Of a stretch of DNA of 64,000 nucleotides, positions 11,096 to 26,900 are shown one piece after another. The notes beneath the pieces are model-generated. The model was not told the origin of the DNA, made no database searches, and saw only the letters and a list, made by a program, of their open reading frames with translations. A program made the translations under genes and the position numbers. Source of the stretch: Stichopus chloronotus. Its lineage: Eukaryota; Echinodermata; Holothuroidea; Aspidochirotida; Stichopodidae. The first letter of the stretch is position 1; each line of letters begins with the position of its first letter. The stretch is taken from contig CM037842.1 of the NCBI GenBank assembly GCA_021234535.1, positions 3,933,315 through 3,997,314 on the forward strand. The letters run 5' to 3'.

Positions 11096-14000
11096 ACGTT
11101 TTATCTTTAAAGTGCACTGATTTTAAGAAAATAATTTTTTTCTTGATGTCACTGTCTTCCTTCTTTTCTACTACTGTTATTACAACTGAGGCTACTGCAT
11201 TAATGACGTTAGGAAAAAACATTGCTCCTGTAGCAATTCAAATTTCGGTCATGCGATCGCTATTCATGTTATTTTCCATGATTTTAATTGAAGATGCCCA
11301 GTTTTCGATTCTGGTTGAGTGTTTGTTTATTGTAATGCATGATAAAAAAAATAGTTAAACGTAATAACATGATTGAAGAAGTACAACCTTTAGTAGCTGT
11401 TAGGGTAAAAATAATTTTACACAAAAACTTCCCAAAATCAGATTCATCATTTCAACGCATTATTATTTAAGCGTATTTACGTAGTTTACGCCTATTTACG
11501 TAGCGGAAGGGCCACAAAAATCTATTATTGGTTTCTTTTTCGTTAATTGGTATTTAATCTCCTGAGCGTTTAAAGATCGCGTGGCATGTAAATGACGCTT
11601 TTTGAGTATTGTGTGCGTTAAGCATTAAAAGTATTAAAAATTACAACAAATTCCACCTAAGTAGGTCAAAGATTGATCAATGTAGAGGAATATTAGTGTC
11701 TCACAGATGTATCAGAAATAAACATTGGCTACGTACGCCAATTTGTGAAGTCAAGAGATGGACTCCTTTGATATGTTTTACGTTAATTCTTCCTTTATGA
11801 AACCTTTATTACAAGGAAATTTAAGAATTCTATATGCAGGTTGAGGTATTTTGGAAGCATGTATTTTATCCTTCTTCAGAAATATCAAATATTAGTTACC
11901 AACGTGAAAGTCAGTAATTACGTAATTAAGAGGAAAAAAATATAGGCTTAAACAAAAGAAATACTGAAACTGTGCAACACTCCACGTCATGTTTTGTATT
12001 TTTCGCAAACTTCGAGGAGTCATATCTCAAAAATATTAAAAGATATAAACAAGCGTCCAAAAGATTTTCACTTATGGTTTTATTTGCAACATCTGGATAA
12101 AGGATTCTCCTGTCCAGAAGCATGTCAAACTTTGAAGGGGCGAGAATGTATTTATTAAACACTTAAAAATAATTAAATAAAAAAAGATAATTTCCTAATA
12201 AGTTGGTCATAACGAAAACGTTACGCTTTTAGTAAACTTAATGTTACAAGAAAAGTACTTCAAGGCAAAGTAAATTCAATTTTTTGACAGAAGCTAATTT
12301 ATAGTAACAAAAAAGTCTCTAGTTTGTCATGGTATGACCTACAGCCTACCTTGACATAATATTTACTGAGCACATTGATATGTATACGGTAAGAAATTGA
12401 AAAGGAAATGAATTTTAATAATTTTGTCTACGTATTTCTTAAATATTATCTTGCAGGGACTTTTCTTTGTTTATTGATGGCTGCGTGTACTACTATTAAG
12501 AAGAGAACGTGAACTAGTTACAATCAACAACCAATCATAATCAACTCCTTGTGCTGATGATCATTAGGAAGGGTAATTTTGAAGTGTGATATAGACTGTT
12601 GTTTGCAAGATGTAATTATAGAGTAGGAAAATGGTAGGCCCACTTATCTTGTTAATCAAACTGTGATATAATTTTTGGATCAAAAGGATACAGCCTCAAG
12701 GGAAGAAGGAGAAGGAAGAATGTCAAATTAAGAAAAACGGAAGTAAGTTGAGCTATGGTGTCATCAGTGACTTATTAATAAAAATAATGCAGCAATGATA
12801 CAATGCAGCAGTCTATATATACAAAATCTAACAAATATTTTGACTGTTGAAAAGTCTGTGGACTTGAAAAGTCTGTGGATAACTGTAAAGTGATGTGTTT
12901 TTTGTTGCAAACATCAATTCTATCTATTTACAGATAAGTTGTGTACAATACTTTTGATGACATTAAACTAAGTATTGGATATGAAGTGAACTGCATCTTT
13001 TAATGAAACGCTTGCACAAAACAAATTGATAAAAGAAAAAAATCTGCACGAGATGGAAGCTCGGAAGTAATTGTTAAAATGTTGAAAGATTTAAAACAAA
13101 CAATTCCGCATGGTCAGGAGTTGCAATGTAGATGCATAAAGCATAGACACAATTAAGGTGCTTTTTCAGTTATAAAATCTTAGTAACAATATGTTAATGG
13201 AAAATCGTATTTAATTAATAAGGATTCATATTATATACAGGGATTCATATTATATATTCATAGCACATTAAATTCTAACTATTACCTTCTCAGTCCTAAT
13301 GTTTTGAATCTGTCGCTAACCTGAGTGATTTTTATCCTAAATGTACCTTATACAGTTAATGATTGCACAATAAAGTCAGGAGAAAGAAAAATCTTATCTT
13401 AGTCGCAAAAATATAGTTTTCCGCCTACAGCTTACAGTTTACCGGACCTGTGCAATAAAAGCATATACCAGGTACATTACTTCTTTCCAATTGTTAAATT
13501 AATTTGTCAAATCGGTCATCATACATACTTCAAGACAGTCACTCGTTACTCCAAGCTACATTTTGGCGAAGGGTTTGCAAACCTCTCAATTTTGCCATTT
13601 GATCCTCAGCAAATTCAAACGATGGAGAGTAAATCACATTATATAGGATATCCATTTGAGGGGTGTTCTGATTATATGTTTGTTTCTTGCATTGCACGCT
13701 TCACCCGGATCTGAAGAGCTAAATAACGTTCGTGGCCGGGCAAAAATAAGTTTCAGACAGGCTGAGGGGGGAGCTAGGAGTGTAAGGTTAGGGAATCGGA
13801 AATGTCCCTGGGAATGAGTACCTGCCTTTAAATTTTAGTGTTTCAGCTAATTTTAGCAATGTCGTTTACAAAAAAAAGACATAAACTTGAGTTCCGCTAA
13901 ACGTTGACGACATTTTCCGAACAATTTCATGTTTAATGCTACAGAGAGGCATACATACGTAATTAAAAATATTTTATGTATGACGTGAGCAAATAAAAGT

Positions 14001-14663
14001 TCAAAATTGGAGTAATTTTTCTACTAGGTGATAATGAACACGGATGTGATCTGACAAGTTGAGTAAAATAAATTCATGTTCTATACGGTAACTGACTCGT
14101 AAAGGTAAGACGGTTGAAACAAATTGTTAGACAGAAGAATTACTTTGCAGGTGTAGAGTGCAGAATATAGGTTACGAAGCTGCTCGTAATCAGCGAGAAA
14201 CACCAACTGTAATTTGGAAATGTCGAGTAATTAGGGACACACTCAGTTGTAGTAACGACGGCAGTTTTTATAACATAGTTGGACAACGCTTGAAACAATG
14301 CTGCATGTAATATCAGTCACTCAGGAACTGGGAGGTTTTGCATAACTGTAGTCACATATTTCGCAGGCATGTGATGGTGTTTTCAGTGCAACATACTTGC
14401 CCATTACCATGAAGTATGCCCTTAACCATGCATTATTTGACCCACTTACTTAAAACTAGATATACGTGGAGCTAAGTTTATGAATTCCAGAATCACGGTA
14501 TTTTCAAAAGCCCACTAAACTTGTAAACGGAAATGTGAGTAGTGGTGTTGTCTTTCCGTGACATTGCGTGAGTCTACGGAAACAAATACTACGTAACATT
14601 TACGTTTCTTGTAAGTATAATTTAAAAAGAAAAATATATGGAAGTAGTACATTAAGTAACGCT
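11096..14663. other. Intergenic DNA between convergent genes A and B
   Basis: The region is AT-rich with no exon-like frame or domain signal on either strand. Small direct repeats occur, such as GAAAAGTCTGTGGA twice near 12850-12880 and GGATTCATATTATATA twice near 13223-13258. Genes A and B converge across this interval. Confidence 0.5.
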
Positions 14664-14669
14664 TTTATT
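14664..14669 (-). terminator. Polyadenylation signal candidate for gene B
   Basis: TTTATT on the + strand is AATAAA on the minus strand, about 105 nt beyond the gene B stop codon. Confidence 0.45.
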
Positions 14670-14774
14670 ATTGTAAATGCTGGATCACCATTCCTGTATG
14701 CAATATGCATTAACAGTAATTAATGATTTATGATCTTAACGTTAAGTACTTCAATGTTACCTCTACGTTACACG

Positions 14775-14914
14775 TCACGTCACATGAATAGATTCCTCTT
14801 GAACTTCGTCGATAAGTTCGTCTCCTCGTCTCGACACACTTAAGCGTAGTACCGATCTTTTCTTACTGCAATATGTTCTGCAAACTATCGAGCCAATCTT
14901 CAGTATTGTGACAA
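14775..14914 (-). CDS. Gene B last exon: cytosolic tail
   Basis: After acceptor tttcag the exon reads VVTILKIGSIVCR, the end of a hydrophobic segment. A Lys/Arg-rich stretch and then an acidic end (DELIDEVQEESIHVT) follow, to TGA at 14775-14777. The equivalent exon of gene C (39359-39462) starts alike but is shorter and ends differently. Confidence 0.75.
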
Positions 14915-17882
14915 CTGAAAAACATGATGTAGGCGGTCAAGAATTTATGATACATGTACAGGTAAAGACATCATAATTCCATGTTAACCAACTCACATCT
15001 ACCCACTTATCAAATGCATATGATTTTACCTTATCGTCTACTGAACTTGACTTCGTTATGTTAATAGCCCTAGGCCTATGGCTCATGTAACACTATAGTA
15101 GTTAAGTGATTTATCTGTTTAACATACCTGCTGCGATGCCGATAACGCTGGTGTTTATAATGACTAAAATTACGATCACGATATTTGCTGCGAAACTTCT
15201 ACTAAAGTTGTCCGGGACTGGCACTGCAGCGATAAGCATATTGCAGAAGATGGCCCAGAGAGACGTCAGCTATGTAAAAGAGCCAATAACTGTGCGTGAC
15301 GCTTTGAATGGTGTTACTCCACAGGGGTAAATTTACAAACACAAATCAAAACGTTAAAACAAGAATATGAAAAGTGCACATCAGTGATTAAACGGTTGTA
15401 GCAGTATTTCAAGTTTCATTTCCCCTCTCCACTTATTTTTGTCTAAGTAATAATGACAATAATTGCTGGTCCATCAAAAAACAGTGTTGCTTAGGCAGAA
15501 AAATTGCACATATAAAACAGCTAAACTTGTAAAGCTTTCCTCAGTTTACTTTTAATACTATCTTGTCCTCATTCTCAATACTCACCTGTAAATAATGTTC
15601 AAAGTTGTTTTTCATCGGCCTGAAAGATATATGGAGAGTTAGAAAAACAACAGCCAACGTCAACGTGATAACAATTGCGAGATAGCTATGCCATCCAAAC
15701 AAAACTATGACAAATGTCTGGGACACTTTGCGTACAAGTTCCACGATCTCCCAAAACCAAAAGTTGACCTTGTAGTTTTCATTTAGAAATCTCAGCCATT
15801 TTGGAAATTCTTCTTGCCGCTCGTTTTGGTTCAGTTCGCAAGAACCATTTTTCTTTGAATGTTTCCATAAAAGGATGTAAAGTACTGCTGGAAACGCAAT
15901 GACGTATATGGTTGCAAAGTATGATGCGATTTCGTATCGGCGATGTGTATCCGTGTTACAATCAATAGAGTAATCAGACCTCAGCAGACTGATGTTGTGA
16001 ACATTGTGCTCATCGAGAGAATACTCGTCACACGTGGGACCGTAAAGGTCAAAGGTAACGTTACACGTGCAAGTGTAGGTCACAAATAATATCAAGACTA
16101 ACAAGGCGAGAATATTACTTTGGTATCGCATGAATCGTGAGCGTATGTCGTCAACATTTACGGCATTTCTCCTTGAGGCAATTCGGGCTTGAAACTTAAC
16201 CAGCACGATGACCAAGACAGTACATAGTATTGCAATATATGGAAAAAGGGATCCAATTAAAAAGGCTGTGTAAGGCGTGATTTGAAGTTCAGCGATAAAG
16301 CAACTTGGTTTGATCAGTATCCGTGAAATATTTAATTGGAAAACTTCTAACCATGATGCGATGTTTTTGAGAAACTGAGGCCAAAATACAACATCAATTG
16401 ATTCCCAAAATTCCCCTATAACTTGATAAAATCCCAGTACAATTTTCCCCAGCGCCAGCGTACTGTCTATGAGGGATCTGCTACGCATGTCTTGCTTTCG
16501 ATAGGAAAGGATAAACAGAAAAAGCACAGCTAAAATGAGAAGAAGAATTATAACAAGCTCTGCGACAAACATTAATAAGTCTGGACAAGGACGACAGAAT
16601 CCAAGTATTGGAAAATGCTTCTCCTCACAGGCTGTACACATCCACCCAGTGTATCCTTCCGCGCAGTTTCCTGTAAGGTTGCTATTATCATTTGGGCATC
16701 TATCTAGCTTTGAACATTTGTATATTTTTGCAAAAGATGCGTTATATGTTGTTGAATTTGCATTATACCATTCACTGAAATTTTTAACATTTTCAACAAA
16801 TCTAATGTATTCATCTAGATTTGTGAGTGGGGAGCTCCAGTTCCAGTAGTAGCCAGGTCTGATAGTCATATAGTCATTTCTGCATTGAGCACCGTCCTGC
16901 GAACAAAGATCACATTGACCGAATCGATCACGACGATAGTAGCCATCAAGACACAAGCATGCTCGAAATCCTGCCGAGACACTTTTGTTTGTTCCCGTTG
17001 GGCAAACCTCACAGCGTAATGGATTATCTCCACCGCCTTCTTTCACAAACGTTCCTGGGTTGCATATTTTACACTTTATGGAAATGCCGTCCACAGAATA
17101 CTGGCCCACTTGATCTTGATAAAATCCCCCTATATAAAGAGAAATAAGACATTTAGAATACCCATATCGTGAATAGATACCAGATGAGCTACCACTCTCA
17201 AGTAAATGACCATAAATTGAGAGTTTTTCTCACCAACAGTAAACGCATATTGTTAGCAATACATGCACCTGATAAGTTTCTTACTTGAAACGGATTATCC
17301 AGGTAAGCAATTAGTTACCATAGAAACTTCCTGATAAAACAAACCAGAGTTACCTCCATGAATGACCACCCACCTTTATGCAGTTCTTAAAAGTACCTTA
17401 AGGAAAAGGAAGTGATAAAATCACGCGCACGTGGATGTGGGCAGATTTGATTTAGATAACATCAATTAAAATGATCCTTTCTGGAAAACTGTATTAAGAA
17501 CTATTTGACAAAAAATGATGTTGGTGATCCAATTAAGTTCCATATAAGCCGTAACAACAGAAAATCAGCTGCTCTTGCACACAATAAGTGTGGGTAGGTA
17601 GTGTCTTCTTGTAATATACTATCGCATACGCAGAGAGCAAGTTGAAAATATTCACCTTTTGGACAGCGTTCACAGTGATGTTGTGTTGCCTTATCACGCC
17701 CACCAAAGGTCCCTACGAGACAAGATTTGCACTCTTCCAAGTTATCAATTCCGGTGCCTGTGCAATTAAAACCTCTGTCCTTGAATAGATGAGCAGCATA
17801 TTTACTGACGTTCATGACCAATGGTGCAGACTGAGGCATACAAGAGCTGCATATGAAGCATGGAATTTTAATATGCAAATGA

Positions 17883-17981
<99 letters not shown>

Positions 17982-20900
17982 TCTATTAGTCTGCACAAAA
18001 TTGACGTTTTCTCTAAAAAAGTATATATATTTTCGTGCAATTTAGACTCTAATTGAACTCCCAAATGCGTCGGAAGGTTTGTTAAGGAGGTTAACCTGGC
18101 TTGTTTTGTAACTTTGGGATTCTGTACAAGATTGAGCAAGATTGAGATTTTACCTGAATTAGGTAGTAACTGGCTCAAATGTGTCTATTCGACAGTCACA
18201 TTTAAGTTAAAGACTGTTCTATTTGATGACAATGGTATATGTACAAACCATAAATGCAATACAACAATGTGAGCTCAATCCTTTCATTGATTACAAATAA
18301 ATCAACAACATTTGCACGAAACTTGTTTTTGCATGTTACGTGTATCATTGGTCCAGTATATATTTCATTAACTAGAACCTACGACAACAATACCATGTGA
18401 TCTTGCATTAAGTACATTTAATATTGCATATGCAAATGCTTCCGCATTTATTTTATAAATATTTATGTTCATAAGGTCTCGGGCCAGTTGAGGCTCAAAT
18501 TGAGCTTGACATTGGATCCCTAGTCAGGCAACCCAGTTGCAACAGTGTTTTTTTTTTTTTCGTAACAGGGGGACTCTCTTAGCCCAGGTTGGTCCTGATG
18601 ATTTGACCGTAATTGGGTGATAACTGCTGTCAAATGCGGATGTTCTTCAAATTTTTTCCATCTGGCTATTCTTGGGCTCACGTATAATCCAGTCGTTATA
18701 CCAGTCAGTTTATCAGTTCAATATTGATTTATTTTGCCATTATCTGGACAACGTTAGTGTGAAGTCTGGAAACTTGTATCATTTGACCTGACCTTTCCTT
18801 AATTACGTACATGAGGAGAAAACTTTCAGTTCAATCATAAGGCTATAGAAATAGGAAATAATCGATCATAAATATGCAAGGGTATGCCATATATAATTTG
18901 TATACAAATGTGTTACTTACACGTTAATTTCCTCCCTAATCGCTGGCAGTGTGAGTCTTTCACAGGACAAATTTCTATAAGGAGGTGACAAAAACACCAT
19001 CAAATCTCAGTAAATAAGTGTTTGCTAGTAAACTATGCCTGGTGCAAGTGAAATATACTAATTTCTCCTATCAATTAAACCATTCGTTTTTCTTTTATAC
19101 CTCAACATTTCTTACCTATCGTACATTTAATACTTAACCCTAGTAAAGCTTACTTTAGTGAGGTGTTTGAAAGTAAACTCACATTATTCCACCATTGGAT
19201 ATCTCATCTAGAACTTCTGACGACAACTGACCGATTGGGTTATCTTGGATAAATCTAAAAAAAAAAAAAGCAAACGGAAATCTGCGATATACTAAGTAGT
19301 TGTGATTGTTGCCTCTCAGCTTGAGAAGAAAGACAATGCAAAAGGGAGACTGCCATGATATATCTTCAAATGATGAGTTAAGTGATGAGAAAGTACATCA
19401 TTCATGGATTTTCAGCATTTTTGTACTTACATTTGCTTGAAAGAACTCGTATTATCACCTCGTAACGGTTCCTGCAGGGTTGGTATTTCATTTTGAAATA
19501 AGTATCTACAAAATTAGAAGAAGGGGTGGTTACAGTGTTTGATGATTTCTCATTTTTATTGGGAAGGTGTTCGGTGGCTTGTGTATTGAGTTAGTAATAA
19601 AGAGACGATCTAAAGACTGGTAAAGATATAAGTGCACTTGTGCCTCCTTGTATATACATACACTGGTACCCTTTATCCTCCTTCTTCAGTTGGTAGGATA
19701 ATAGTTTCTATGAGGCAGTGCACCCATGAATAGATGACTGCATTGCATACAAGCGGTAAGTTATAAAAAAATAGCTTATATTTGCTTTAAACCTGAGTTT
19801 TCCTGACTTTCGAGTAACCGTGACTGACCATTGTGCATTTGTTTTACAGATTTGAATCTTTCACCTATTATGGTCCCTTTGTTTTGAACTTAATGTTGTT
19901 AAATTTTTGACAATAGAATGTGGACGCACATCGCAAGAAATGAAATGATGTTATATCATTTTTTCATTTATAACAATTTTAAACAATGTTAAATAATCTT
20001 TAGATCTTGTCAAATCTTCAAAGTATTTAGAATTAATACCACGTACAGGTTTTCAACTGCAGTCCCTGCAACCATATATTCTGGGAGGGTTGCTATTTTA
20101 TTCCCATGCAAGAACCTGCCAGAGAACGTAAGAAGATTCACATTGAAGAGAGAGGCAGATTGTTTTAAACACAATCATTTAAAAAAGAGAAAGAAAGTCA
20201 ATGACTTAAGAAGAAATGTTTTTGTTATTTTACAATCATTGTCCTAACAGGACTAACGAAATATAAAACAATACGATTTCTAACATGGTCTGTAGTACAC
20301 AGGATAAAGAGACTTTACACATGCATCTAGACTCATCACTAAAACTGTTTCCACTTACAAGTCTTTTAGGTTAGTTAGATTGTTGAACAGGCCTTTTGGT
20401 ATAGTTTTTAATTGATTTCCACATAACAATAATGTGGTCAACAGGTGTCCCTTTGGATTCATCGAAAATAACTTTGGAGGAATTTCCGTCAATTCGTTGC
20501 TGCCAATGTCCCTGAAATTGTAAAAAAAAAACCTTGAGTTAACACTTTATGACACAATCTCTTGCTATAACCACAACAACCACAAAACTTTCCAATCAAC
20601 TTTTGTTAGGATGCCACACCAAATTTATCCAACGTAATCGAATGATGTCTCTCAATAAAGGGATCAGCTCCTGTAAAAAATATCCGTCGCCGAATTAGAA
20701 CGTAAGTCTAAGTCAAATCAGATAAATATCAAACACAGACAAAAATTTTTTCTCACTTTTTTTTTTTTTTTAAATTTCAATTATGTGCATTTTGGGGGGA
20801 TAGAAATATCTCTATCAAATAATGTATAACATAAAACATAAAATAGTCCAACTTGAGAAGAGATGTAACGTACAACATGGAGATAAGACGAAAAGGAGAA

Positions 20901-23900
20901 CAATTCCTTTGAACTCGTCAGAGTTAACAGAGTTACCTGCTAGTATCATTTTATGCGGATTAAAAATCGTCTTTGGGCTGTTTAATAACAATTACTCTAG
21001 CTTTCTGTAACGTATGGCTAACACAACCTTAGGCATGAGACAAAAACGTAAATTTTTATATATTTCTGTCACACTCTGTGACAAGGTACACTTTTTGGAT
21101 GCAGTTTTTCACAATTTTTGCACTTTCAAAATATTCAGCGATATTCGAGCCAAGCCTTACCTTGGAAGAGTTCATTAAATTTACTGAAAATGTTGTATTA
21201 TCCTTTTAAATTATAATATGATGGAAGATGCACTAGGACAAAGAAAAGTTCACCAAAAGTACACCAACTTAACCTTTTGACTCCTGTCTGTGATATTACT
21301 CTACTGTGGTAAAGGGAATACAGTAGAGCAGATCCCGACGAGTTGTTGCAAGGTAACAAAGTAACCTCAATGTTATTTCCAGAACTGATATTTGAGTTGT
21401 GTGCGAAATGTCCCGATGCATTTTAGTGTCAAATGTTGCAATACAGACAAGCACATTCATCTTACCACACGGGAATATTACGTCCTACTGATTATATGCA
21501 AACTGAAAAAAAAATCACCGTGAAGGAAGTTACATAGTAGATTGCAATTAAACTGAACATTGAAAATGTACTAAATGTGGGAGCGCTTAACTGAAAAAGA
21601 TTAAGTGAAACAAAAAATACAAAACTCACGCAAGCATCAACTTTCGTATTTTTGCGACCACTGTAAATCGCGCCAACACCTGAAACCTTAAGCATATAGG
21701 ACCCAAAGCTCAAAAATATATGTGTGATAGGCTAAAATTTAAAGGAGAGGAATTGCCACATAGTAACAACAGAAAGTTGCTCTTTCGAGACGCAATATTG
21801 AGCCATTACTAAAGTTTGTGTAATCATCCTCCATGTTTTTCCTTACATAAACAAATACCTATAAAAGAGAATCATGAAGGACAAACATGATTCACCTTGA
21901 AGTACATTATGGTTGGGGGATCTTGAAATTATAAGTTGTTTATCTTCTGACAGTATCAGAAGATACAACTCATACCGTTGGCCACTGCGTAGTTGTCATA
22001 TATGTCAAGGTAAAATTTGAAATACCTCACTTGTGTAAACAGATGCACAAAGTGTCAGTATAGGCATACTCATCATTCAATTCGGTGTTCACATGACTGG
22101 AACATAAAGAACAGAAATTCATATATTTTAAGGGGTACCTACAGTTGTTTCAACCAGTCGCTGGAGATTTTGACAAGGATTTACACGTCAATTCACTTTT
22201 AGAAATAAGTGTGCAAGTCAATGAAAAATTTTATTTAGGTTAGTGATGGGAACGACATGCTATTAGTGTCCCTTTTTTTAGATTTGTGTACCAAAGCTGT
22301 TTACCTTTTGAGTCCAAAGGGGTTTAAATGATGGTGTTTTTTAAACTTCATTCATTTTGGGAACTAATTCTTGTTCTTGTTTACTGCTGTTGTTAATCAG
22401 TTTCTATTTAGTCTAGTGGTCTCCGAGATATTGCTGTCCTTCATTTACAATGAGTGCATAGTGAGAAACACTAACAATAGTCACCTATTTTGGGAGTTAC
22501 TAACCCCTCCCGATCATAGACTCGTTGTTGTAATAGGAAGTAAACTGATGCAACTAAATTTCAACATTCATTGGAAACCACTTTTTTCTCACTCGAAACA
22601 AAGAGTTCCATTTAAAAGGTAGAAGAATTCGGGTTCAATAAAAACAGAAGCATTGGAGACTTACGTTTCCAAATCTTCTATTTTTATTGAAACCTTTCCT
22701 GTCAAATGCTAATTACAAGGAAAATTGAATGAGTTTCATATTAAAATGGGAAACTTCTTGTAAAACTCTACCAATTGCAACCAACAAAATTCTTCGTGGA
22801 ATAGATTTGGGTGACGACTGTATCATGCTGCTATTGTGTACATGCCGATGATCAGCAGGAGAAATGAACCAACTTTTTAACTTAAGAGAACAATTAATGG
22901 AGGAATCTAAAGGCAGTTGAGGATCACTTAGTCTCAAAGTATAGGGTCTTTTAGTAGTTTAATAGTATTTGGTAGACTATGAAACTTAGTGCGAAACAAT
23001 CCAATACTGACAAATAATTTGAATTTTGGTGAACGGTGTTCCATTGAGGATTTTTTATCTCTTTTTTGAAAATAGAATTTAAGACAGTTCTAGAAGCTGG
23101 TTTCCGTGGTTTCATAGAAGGTTACCTTCCGAAACCATAAAAATAACACGATTAGATTATAGCAAAGAACGTTGCAGGATGTCGTAAAACATATTTTTTC
23201 TTTGAACAACATAGGTACATAATTGAATTTTTCTTATTTTTTTGTTAAAAAAGCAAAAGAAAAAAAACCAAACACACATACGATATTACTAGGTATTTTT
23301 TATTGTAATTTGAATTGTATTTTAGAGAAATTGTCTAATTAGATAGTTTCTGTCAATTGTAATTTTGTGTTTCATTTCCTTTGCATTTATTTTTGTGAAA
23401 GTTACTTTTAAAGTATTCTGTGCTTTTTATCGTTGTTTTCTTAATTTTAAGATTGAATTTCGTAATGGAAGGTATATTAGTGGATGCAATAGCATTACCT
23501 TAAATGTAAACGATCGGTTATCAGCTTTGGTTCTCTTTTAAAAAAATAATGCACAAGTAACATCATCTGCAAATTAACAATGCTTATTCCATCGATAATT
23601 ATTGCAATTCTTTAAAACTTCTTTGAATAGTGGGTATAGAAATTTAAACTAAGCAATGAGGGTATTGTAAGGTGTTCGTGAAGACTGGAGCGTTAACCTA
23701 TTTTATAAGCTTCATCAAACATACAGGATATGTTATACTTACATAATTAAATCAACAGAGGTAGAATTTAGCAACGTTTGTGGTAATGTTGTCAGCTTCA
23801 TAGACGACATTATTCTGTAAAGCAAAAAAATACAGTGACTGATATGGTAAAATCATTAATTGATTAAAATACCTTATTTTTTTTTTTTTGCTGGTTGTAT

Positions 23901-26900
23901 GGGACCTTAATGTGATAACATTCTACTACATTCATGTACAAAGGTTGAATTCCTCCATGTTGAAAGAAAAATTGTAAATTCTGAAATCTTAAACTTAGGT
24001 ACGTAACAGTCCAGTAATTAAAAATATATATAAAGCTGTTTCATATTACACTATGTTTATAAAGAATGCCATCACCATGGATAGGTGCATACATAGTTAA
24101 ACGTTAGTCGAAGCATGTAGAAATATTTACTCACAATTTAGAAAATCCTCTTTGGTTGTGGAAAATGTTTTCAGGAATTTCCATCACGTCATTAGAGGAA
24201 ATATATCTGTACGATATTCATAAAAATGAACTAATCAATTTGAAAAGTAACGAAGAACTGTGATAATTTGTGATAAAGTTTGTTAAGTTGTTAAGTTTGT
24301 TTTATTTCTGATTTATTGCTATTTGACCAAGAGGCTCGAAAGGTAAAACATCTCATTTGGATTATTTTTCTTTTTGTACAGTTGATTATTTTGGACGGTT
24401 CTAAATTTCTGTTTATATATGTTTGTAAAGCATCATATATAAGTAAGTACCACTTGATCCACCCCCCCCCCCCCTCCAATTCAGTTGTTAAAAAGCTCAG
24501 CCATTAGTTTGGATCACTAAATCTGAAGATTTTTGATAAGCAGAAGGAACCTGGGACTTGCTGTCACATATTTTGTGAACTGCCATGATGTAAAATACTG
24601 TACGAATGCTTTCAGCATCTGAAAATTATTTTTATTTACAGTATCTCTTCTCACTTTGGAAATGGAAAATTGTTTCAACGAAAAAAAAGAGAGAAAAAAA
24701 CATACTAATATGTATCAGATACTTACAGAATAAAAAAAAAAAAAAAGATGTACTAATCTAAGATGAAGGGGTGGTTGTCACATATTATAGGACACGTTGG
24801 CACAGTTTTGAATATACAAAACAAAATGATCCGTATTCATTAAGCTGCACATGTGCGATACTACATAAAATAATAGATATGTTATCCGGTTCTAGAAGTC
24901 CACCCAGCCCACCACAAAATCGTTTTGCCAGTTTCAATTTGAGTAAACTAAAATTCAGTTTTATTGTAAAGTTCAGACCATTAATCCTTTGGCATTTTCT
25001 AAACTAAATTTGTAATTGACATAAAGAATCAATTTTGTCGGAATCATGGCATGGTAATTATATTGTTGTAACGATACTGTAACAGTAGGTCACATTGAAA
25101 CACATGTCAAACGTTTTGACTAATGACCCCAACAAGTATGTAATACACAAATCATAGCTCAGCTAATTTCAGACCAACCAAAACTAAGACTACCCCTCCT
25201 TAACTAAATCTACCCATCCATTATTAAAACTACTCCTTGTTTACTGGATTAATAATCGTGGAAAGAATATCACCGGGACGAACTCTAACTAATAAAAAAA
25301 AAAGGTCTTTCACCGTTGAAATTATATCGAGAGACGTATTAAAGCAAAAATGTTGAGACTATTTAAAAAATCGTACATGTGAAATAGTGTCCATAGAATG
25401 TATTACTTAGCATTATATCTGTCCACTATTTTCTACCTCATTATGAATAGACCTGAAATGTGTGTTTAACTGTGTGAAACTGCTAATATTTCATTGTTGT
25501 TTCGTACAGGGTAGAACAAATTTCAATGCTGGATGATATATGAGAAACTATCAAAAAGGTCTTCGAACATATATTTTTCTCATATCACCGTTTAAAACAG
25601 CAATTGAAGTAACACTGCGAAGCAAATTACTTTGCCAATGTAATCTCCAAATGACGGTTTGAACCTGTAAGTAATTGCAATTATATTAACTTTTAGAAAT
25701 ACCGCTATGTACTGCAAAACCGTAGTAGAGTTATTTCTTTATGTATCAGCTAGCAAGCGTTCTTGAATATGAAGCCTATCCAAACATTTAGTGAAAGACA
25801 TATGCGAATGCACTAACTTAAACTCTTTTTAGAAAAGAACTATCTTAAAGGAGTTTAGTAGTTACTAAATACATCTTACATAACTTTTTGCACGTCAGTT
25901 CTCAAAAAAAAAAGAACGAAGAAATACCTGATTAAATCATTTACGGTAAAAATGATCTGCCAATGACAAATTTTGCCACAAATCTCTCCAGTAGGGAGAA
26001 AAAATCCCGGTAATATTTGCATTTTTCTTATGTTGTTGCTTGCAAGATAATATTCATGAGTATGTCTTTTATGCATCCCCCAGCTTGAACAGTTGTTTGG
26101 TCGAAGGTTATCAATGTTTCATCGGACTCTATCAGTAGACATTGACTCCTTTCAACCAAAAACATTTCTGTTGCAAAAAGACAGATGATGTTGAAGTAAC
26201 ATTTAATACGTAACATTAAACACCCTCCCTCAGATACATTCAGCACTTACAAATCGACAACTTGGAGTCCCCGAAATAAGTCACGAGGAAGGTATGTTAT
26301 TCCGCAACTCCTTAAATCTCTGAAATGATATCGAACGAGATACGTGACTAAACAATAGTCACATAATTCGTGTATTGATGAATATTTAAATCTCCTTAGA
26401 CAGTGAGACTTGATCTTTTATCAAATATGTAGATATCATCAAATTTAAAACAACAGATCAGGTACTGAAATAAACATGTATGCATCCAAATGGACAAAAC
26501 CATTACTTATGTCACCTATATATCCTGAGTTAGTAATTGAAATCTACAAAGATGATTACATTATCGTTTTACTTACAGCTTTGTCAATTTGGTACAGTTT
26601 CGGAAGAGTGATGAAGAAATGTCTACAATACGAGTTTCTTTTAGAGATCTGATAAAAATGGAAGATTTAGAAATAAAGTATTTACTTCAAACATGTCGTT
26701 AAAACATGCAGATCATGTTGAAATATTTCCTTGGAAATTATATACAACTGTATAAAAAACTATTATTTTTGGTTGTAGTGCTTACGAGGGTTTGTTCAAG
26801 TTTCAGAGTATACTTTGTTCTACTTACATCAGTTCTATATACTAATAAATCAACCGTCTTCACTACGTTATATGACCGTTTCTAATATAAAAGTTTTTCA

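Noticed and set aside
15106..15330. Open frame on + strand, similar to another at 39744-39968
   Set aside because: Both are antisense shadows of the conserved last-transmembrane-pair exons of genes B and C, which explains their mutual similarity.
16535..16849. Open frame of 104 codons on + strand
   Set aside because: It lies wholly opposite the large gene B exon, with no domain signal and no matching frame in gene C.
17789..17989. Frame with a long run of alternating Ile-Tyr
   Set aside because: Simple translation of the (TA)n microsatellite.
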